Positions 58,619 to 64,000 of a stretch of 64,000 nucleotides of DNA are shown one piece after another. Source of the stretch: Caenorhabditis remanei (Eukaryota > Nematoda > Chromadorea > Rhabditida > Rhabditidae). How positions within the stretch are numbered: the stretch's first letter is position 1; each line of letters opens with the position of its first letter. Location: assembly GCF_010183535.1 (NCBI RefSeq), contig NC_071333.1, positions 18,536,587 to 18,600,586 on the forward strand, given 5' to 3'. The translations under genes were made by a program, and so were the position numbers. Under the pieces are notes generated by a model. The model made no database searches. It was not told where the DNA came from and saw nothing but the letters and a program-made list of their open reading frames with translations.

Positions 58619-59685
58619 ATGACCGACGCGACTGATTCAATTGCTAACAACCCAGTATCATCCTGGGGCCATAAGTCTGAAAATGCTGTTAACTCGAGTG
58701 GAGTCAGATTTTCTGTTAAGGTAAGAGACTTCGAGGACATTGAGAAATGTGTATTTCAGTTCATGGGCTACGTACCAATGCCAAGATCAATTCAACACAG
58801 AAATAGAGAAGAAAGGGATGCTCTTGTAAGGTAATTTTTTCAGAGTTATTTGTTTTTGTTGCAGTTAATAATAATTTCAGACTTTTCATAAACACAGTGG
58901 TTGCATCCAACTCATCTGACCAGTACAAAGAATTCATGCAGCAAGGAGTGAGTCAGATTTTTTTTCTAAAAGAGTGTAATTTTTCTAAACTTCAGATAGT
59001 TGGTCCATTTGTCAGTGTACACGAGTTGGATGTTTTCCTGAATATTGCCAATTTCACTCTAACATTTTTCCATATCAAAGATGGTAGGACGTTTCTGCTC
59101 GGACGATATATGAACGACCAGATTTCACATTACAAGTGGACAGAGATAGTGAGTTTTTACTTCTTTATGAGAAAAAAATACGAAATCCTTCTAGGATGGG
59201 AGGTTCTATCTTGGGATAATCATGAAAACTCGACAAAATGACAAAAGGGAGTGTAATGTGATTATGCTCGATAACCAAACGGCGACTAATGAGTTGATCC
59301 AGAATATGAAAACTGTGGATGGTATTGATCATCCCCCGACGTCCAAGTTGGAAGCTCGTTTGGTAAGAATTACACAATAATTATCTTACTTTCAAAAAAA
59401 AAAAAATTCCAGAGATCCACCCAAGACTATGCATACAGAATACATATGCTAGCCTGTTTTCATGGACAAATTAACCATGAAGAAGCATGTCGGCGGTTGT
59501 CGAAAATTGGGGATTTCCTTATCAGAGAGAGCTGCACTGTACATGGACAATATGCAATATCGTATCAATCTGGGAGTAATAGTTATGACAAAGCGTTGAT
59601 CAATGTGGATAATATCAATTTATTCAAACAGTTCCAAGTTCAGGAAAGCTATTTGAAAACTCCTGTGCCCAGACCACGTCATTAG
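58619..59685 (+). CDS. PTB-SH2 adaptor protein (Shc-like), 277 residues, possibly 367
   Basis: Six exons: 58619-58720, 58760-58830, 58881-58947, 58996-59148, 59195-59362 and 59413-59685, phases consistent. The N-terminal part (about residues 28-180) reads as a phosphotyrosine-binding (PTB/PID) domain: VRFSVKFMGYVPMPRSIQ, FLNIANFTLTFFHIKDGR and CNVIMLDNQTATNELIQNM. A C-terminal SH2 domain follows (CFHGQINHEEACRRLSKIGD, FLIRES with the phosphotyrosine-binding Arg at 225, HGQYAISYQ). PTB-then-SH2 order is the hallmark of Shc adaptors, which couple receptor tyrosine kinases to downstream signalling. It is short and divergent, so a direct Shc orthologue is not certain. The frame stops at 59685, but a 53-base intron (59685-59737, GTATGT...ACCAG) would remove the stop and add a 90-residue exon to 60008. 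Confidence 0.82.
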
Positions 59686-59737
59686 TATGTTTTTTTTGGA
59701 TGAATACTTTTCTTTGGTTCTGTGTTGATGTCACCAG

Positions 59738-60008
59738 CTTTGAAAGTAGACATGTTATCAATAGTCATACAGGATATGAAAAACAACACCACAACACAAG
59801 TATTATCAGTGCACATTTTTTTTGGGCAAACCAAACCGGTATGATGAGTAACATTGTGAAATTTATTGAAAAGTGTGAAAATAACATCAAGTGGGTAGAT
59901 AAAAATTTACAAATGACAGTTAAGAATTTTGTTTCCATTGGAAATCAACAGACTCCTTCCAGCTCTTACAGTCATGTTTGCTTGGGAGATAGTGGCTCCA
60001 TCGTTTGA
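59738..60008 (+). other. Possible alternative last exon of the PTB-SH2 gene
   Basis: Begins after ACCAG and continues the SH2 frame exactly when 59685-59737 is spliced out (PRPRH, then YFESRHVINS). It stays open to a stop at 60006-60008 and contains KFIEKCENNIKWVDK and VSIGNQQTPSSSYS. No domain is recognised. The acceptor is weaker than usual here. Confidence 0.4.
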
Positions 60009-60677
60009 GTATAGCTGAGTTATGATTCTAAAAATTCAATTTTTTATTACATTTTCTCACCAAAAAACATACAATTCTTTGTTTTCATCCGCTGGCACAA
60101 CAACACGAAAAACCATTGAAGGAGATGATGACATGGCATCCATTGCATGCAATAAATACCTGGGTTATGAGAAATTGTTAGTGTTTTTTTTTCTTTTCGA
60201 ATATATATTACCTAAACCTGACTGGGTGGCATGTTATGAGAAAACTCCCATCAAAGTCTTTCCAAATAGACGTGGGCGAGCAACCGAGGTCATATTCCTG
60301 GAATGTCATTTTTATTTGTTATTGCAAATGAATTACCTTTGAGGAAGCGATTCTGATGTTCTTCTCAAGTTTCAACACAAATATAGAGTTACGTGCAAAT
60401 GAGGTGACAAAAATAGATCTGAAATTGAATGTTCTTTTCAGTCTTTACATTTAATAACGCATCTTACTTTCTCAAGCTGTCAAACACTATTCCGGTAGGT
60501 GATGAGATGTATTTGACATGGTTTGAAAGTTTTCCACTTGCAAAGCAAATTTCGCCGGTGGAAATTGAAAATGTTCTGAAAAAACACCTTTATAGGAAAC
60601 ATTTAATAACAAACCTTTCAAATAGATTCAATGCAAATATATCTCCAAAAATGCTAGATTTGATATAGTAGAAGGAG
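60009..60677 (+). other. Possible further exon(s), unresolved
   Basis: A frame following a TTTTCAG acceptor at 60441 runs to a stop at 60666-60668 (FTFNNASYFLKLSNTIPVGD, then WFESFPLAKQISPVEIENVL). It ends only ten bases before the 3' end of the oppositely oriented gene, a typical convergent arrangement. It may be the end of a separate or broken gene. I found no clean exon chain linking it to the PTB-SH2 gene. Confidence 0.3.
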
Positions 60678-61786
60678 TTAGGGCTTGATGCAGAGAGGTC
60701 CAGGATTCTGAAAATAACGAATATTCAATTAATTTGAAAGTTTTTTTGTTTTTTGGACGAACCCTTCAAATTTCTCATTCTTCAACGATTTGTGGTAGTT
60801 CCACATATCATTCTGATTATTTGTCTCGAAAATATCCACACTTCCAGTTCTACGATTCACCACAAAAATCTTTGGCTGAAAACGAAAAAAAACACTTTGA
60901 CATTTAAATTCCCCACCAATTCTTAAAAATATTCATCAATAATTGAAATGAAATTGGTTAGAGGGAAAAAAAGGAAAGAAGAGACCGGGAGACCACTCCA
61001 CTCACATTATTTGGTTCAGAAGCTACACTTATTGCTCCCGGTTTTAATTTCCATTTTGTGGGTGCTCCACGGATTTCAATCTCACGTGCAGTACGGTTAT
61101 CAGAATAGAAGGTAAACACGTGGGTGTTATCTGATAATCCATCTTTTGAGTTCTGCAAAACAACGTTTCCTTTTGTAGTTGAGTTTACACAATAGTCTCT
61201 ATTCTTTTTTTAAAGATTAACCTATTATTCTAAGAATATAGAATATAACATCAGATTATCTTAAATTCTTGTATAGTCCTTAAGGAATGCTCATTATGGA
61301 TTGGATAACAAGCATTTCTTTAAAATTCACGTATGCAACTCTCATCCGAAATAATTGTTGGTTCGTGCCTTTTTGAAAAAAACTTCTCAAATTTTTTTGT
61401 TAGCGAAATTTTTAAACTTTCTTAGAACTAATTTGTTTTTCTAACCAGAATATTGTTTTTTGTGGGAATACAAGTTTGAAAAAACTGCGTGTTTTGTTCT
61501 GCTTTATTTCAAGACTTCCTGTTTTATTTTATTTCAGCCTATTTCTTTTTTTCATATTCTAGTGATGACTCAGAAAAAATAAAAAATAAAGAACGTCTGA
61601 AAATTATAGGAGGCGTATTTGGAATACGTATTTTTTTTCAAATAAATTTTTGAATAACTTACAGTTGTCATGTACAACCTTCCACTAGTGCTAGTTGTAA
61701 GCGATATGATTCCAGGTAGGTTTGGGATCACTCCACATTCTCCCGGGACATGATTATATGAACGTTTGTTGATATCCAAATGAAGT
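60678..61786 (-). CDS. 3' part of an unrecognised gene, four exons
   Basis: Exons, read leftwards: 61786-61663, 61152-61006, 60875-60759 and 60707-60678. The last junction uses a GTCC donor (60758) and gives a C-terminus GFNPGPLCIKP; an alternative donor four bases earlier gives a longer hydrophobic end. Recognisable segments are HVPGECGVIPNLPGIISLTT, DNTHVFTFYSDNRTAREIEI, GAPTKWKLKPGAISVASEPN and PKIFVVNRRTGSVDIFETNN. They suggest a beta-rich globular protein. The exon at 61786 starts in mid-codon, so at least one 5' exon is missing; the TTG-initiated frame at 61923-62105 is a candidate but its splice phase does not fit. The intron at 61153-61662 is 510 bases. No family is recognised. Confidence 0.65.
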
Positions 61787-64000
61787 CTGAAACTTTTCTC
61801 AATCTGGTTCCTTGTCTAGCTCCACCAAAACAGCATTCAATGTTTTAGTGTTCACAAAAAAATGTATTTTATTTTCTTAGAAGTTCATAAGATCCTTTAA
61901 AACTCTTCCGGATTCCTAGACATTACAAATCTAAGAAAGCAGAACATTGCTCCAGGCACTTTTGCTTACTTCTTTGCTCTCCCCGACCCCATCTTTTAGT
62001 TTCCCTAGGGAATTTGCATTTGGCGACGATTTTTGATGAACTTATGGTTAGAATTGCTAGAATGAACTTTTCCCAGCGTATTGGAAAAAAACTTTGATGC
62101 AACAATTGAATATGAACATTTTCATGTTAACAGCTCATAATGCTTCAACTTTGGTCAACAACATGATCCCATTCAGTTTGAATATGTATTATAGATTTCA
62201 AAACTCTTGCATCACTACTAAATTCAAAACTTCAATGATCTTGAAACTCACAAAAACTTCCCAAAAAACGTTGTTATTGTTGCGAAAACAGTGAAAAATA
62301 GGCAATTGGAAGCAAATGAGTTCATAAGTAGTACGTTTAGCAGGAAAAGCCACTCGCTTTCTCACAACAAGTCTCTCCTAATAATTTAACCATGTCTTGT
62401 CCTCCTCTTCTACTCTGTTATGTTCTTCTGTGCATTTCAAATATCTTTATTGTGCTTTTGTCCGCCCATTCATACATATGGTGTCGTTTAGTGTCCTCTC
62501 TGTGTTGTTGCAAACATAATGTATGAATAAAATAGAGATGAATTATATAAGAAGCTTATTAACTAAATTTGAGTGTTGTTTTCTTGATTTTTGATTTCAG
62601 AAACTAAATTTTTCAAGAGTGAACTCCTAAGAAGGATAATACTTTTTGGAAAGCCGTAGAAAATCATCTCGCTCACCCACTCATGAATGTTTCAGACTTT
62701 TGAAGTGGTTCTGCTAGGCAACAAGCCACAGCTTCATCCCAAATTCTCAAAATTGTCATGGAATTTGAGACATGACGATTTAATGTTTTCCAGACATTTT
62801 TGTGTCTAGCCAAGCGTGAAAAAAGCTGAAAATGTTAGATACTAAATAATTTTCACATTTGAGTTCTACTTTGCTTTCTTATGTATTTTATGAAAAACAA
62901 ATCTTGCAAAAAAGTGCACATGTCGCATGTATGTTTTGATTAGACTAATGATGCAGATGGACTCTCATCAAAGTTGATTCATCACCGACTCCTCCCTCAC
63001 GTGTTTTTTTTTTGTTGTATTTAATTTGCCATGTGCTACAGAAAAATGCTACAGGAAAATAATATCTGAATCTTGAACTCGTAATTTTCAGTTTTCGGTT
63101 CCTACCTAAATTCTGAGTATCACTTCGTTCAAGTACTCACTTAATTGAAAGCAGACTCTTTTTTTGATCAACATCCTTAGCTTCGTCACTTGCCAGACGT
63201 CTACAACAGCCACACTATTCCCATGGATGTTATCTGTACTTCTATTTCATATTTTCTATTCATTTTCTCGGTATTATATATTACATTTCCAATTCCCCAT
63301 ACCAACTCATAAAGTTTTATGCTTATAGTTGAAATAATGTGTTTCTATGTATTGGACGCTTATATTGAAAACGTTTGATCTCAAAAATTGCAGAAACACG
63401 AAATTTAATATCAAATGTCAATTCTTAAGGACTCCAACGGAAACTTCGATTTCCGTTACACTCTTTTTCTGGATTTTCTTACATTTCTTTTCAATCTTTA
63501 TTCGAATTTTGTTGCTTATTAAGACGCACTCTCTGAGTCAATCGAGCATCGATCAACTGACCGTAGGCACACGAAAAAAGTTGACCATCTCCGATTTGCC
63601 TATAATTTTGATCAAAGATAGTATCAAGTGTTCTCAGCAAATTGGGGTACTTTTTGGCCGGGTCCGTCACCTGGGTACCTAGGAAAATCAGAAAATCAAT
63701 ATTTTTCGAAAATTTTTCCTAAAGAAGTTAGGTATGAAATCTCAACGGGAAGTTATTGCAGGCACTATTTTAAGCATTTTTTGTGTTCAAAAGAAAAATC
63801 CAGCTCAACACCTTCATTGTGAAAATTTTCAAAATGTGTGAATTTTTCGGGTTTTTTTCATGAAATCGTTTTTATCTCGACAGCGACACGAGAAGACATT
63901 ATTTTTTATTTCAAATTCGGAATTTACACAAAATTTGGTATCGGAAACATGCTGTCCCTACTCGTAACTCTAGAACCCAAGAACGGATTTTATGGGAAGT
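61787..64000. other. Right-end region without a supportable gene
   Basis: AT-rich with many short frames. It may contain the missing first exon(s) of the leftward gene. A 44-codon hydrophobic, Cys-rich frame at 62392-62526 is followed directly by GAATAAAATAG, so it more likely lies in a 3' UTR or is chance. Nothing else can be supported. Confidence 0.5.

Noticed and set aside
62392..62526. 44-codon Cys-rich hydrophobic frame
   Set aside because: The stop overlaps an AATAAA-like signal and there is no exon partner, so a chance frame in non-coding DNA is more likely.

Overview
The window looks like a nematode genome, most likely a Caenorhabditis species. It is AT-rich, most introns are 45-60 bases long, nearly all acceptors read TTTTCAG or TTTCAG, and the gene content fits. 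From recalled knowledge, the gck-4 (SLK/LOK-type kinase) and adm-2 (ADAM metalloprotease) genes lie next to each other on the C. elegans X chromosome, so this is probably the syntenic X-linked segment of C. elegans or a relative. The species is not proven. Exon structures were worked out by hand from splice signals and reading-frame continuity. All intron phases given agree, but none has transcript support here.

Layout: 1-1408 (-) is the 5' part of a Cys-loop (nicotinic-receptor type) channel subunit that runs off the left edge. 2526-3332 (+) is a small helical protein. 3333-10212 is gene-poor. 10213-11925 (+) is a single-pass membrane protein with a 459-base foldback element in its last intron. 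12948-17333 (+) is a 91-residue gene whose second intron holds a 3.8 kb LTR retrotransposon. 18012-18605 (+) is a protein with an internal 29-residue duplication. 19004-20770 (-) is a Ser/Arg-rich coiled-coil protein with a GC-AG intron. 20771-27306 is gene-poor. 27307-32227 (+) is gck-4 and 35516-42137 (+) is adm-2. 42138-50195 is gene-poor. 50196-50873 (+) is a small secreted protein. 51839-53424 (-) is a START-domain lipid-binding protein. 55330-56925 (+) is a secreted class-3 lipase with a tRNA-Lys(CUU) in its first intron, and an identical tRNA follows at 57159. 57456-58019 is a decayed copy of the PTB module of the next gene. 58619-59685 (or to 60008) is a PTB-SH2 (Shc-like) adaptor. 60678-61786 (-) is the 3' part of an unrecognised gene. 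The rest is non-coding.

Most notable: (1) the retrotransposon has LTRs identical except for one base and an exact ATATG target duplication, yet its single 901-codon ORF joins Gag-protease directly to integrase, with reverse transcriptase and RNase H missing in frame. It therefore looks like a recently moved, protein-coding, non-autonomous element. (2) Its leader carries four copies of a hairpin with a conserved loop and stems that change in a compensating way. (3) A tandem PTB pseudogene has a precisely missing intron. (4) Several foldback (MITE-like) families sit inside introns. No obvious operon, CRISPR array, rRNA or bacterial-type system was seen.
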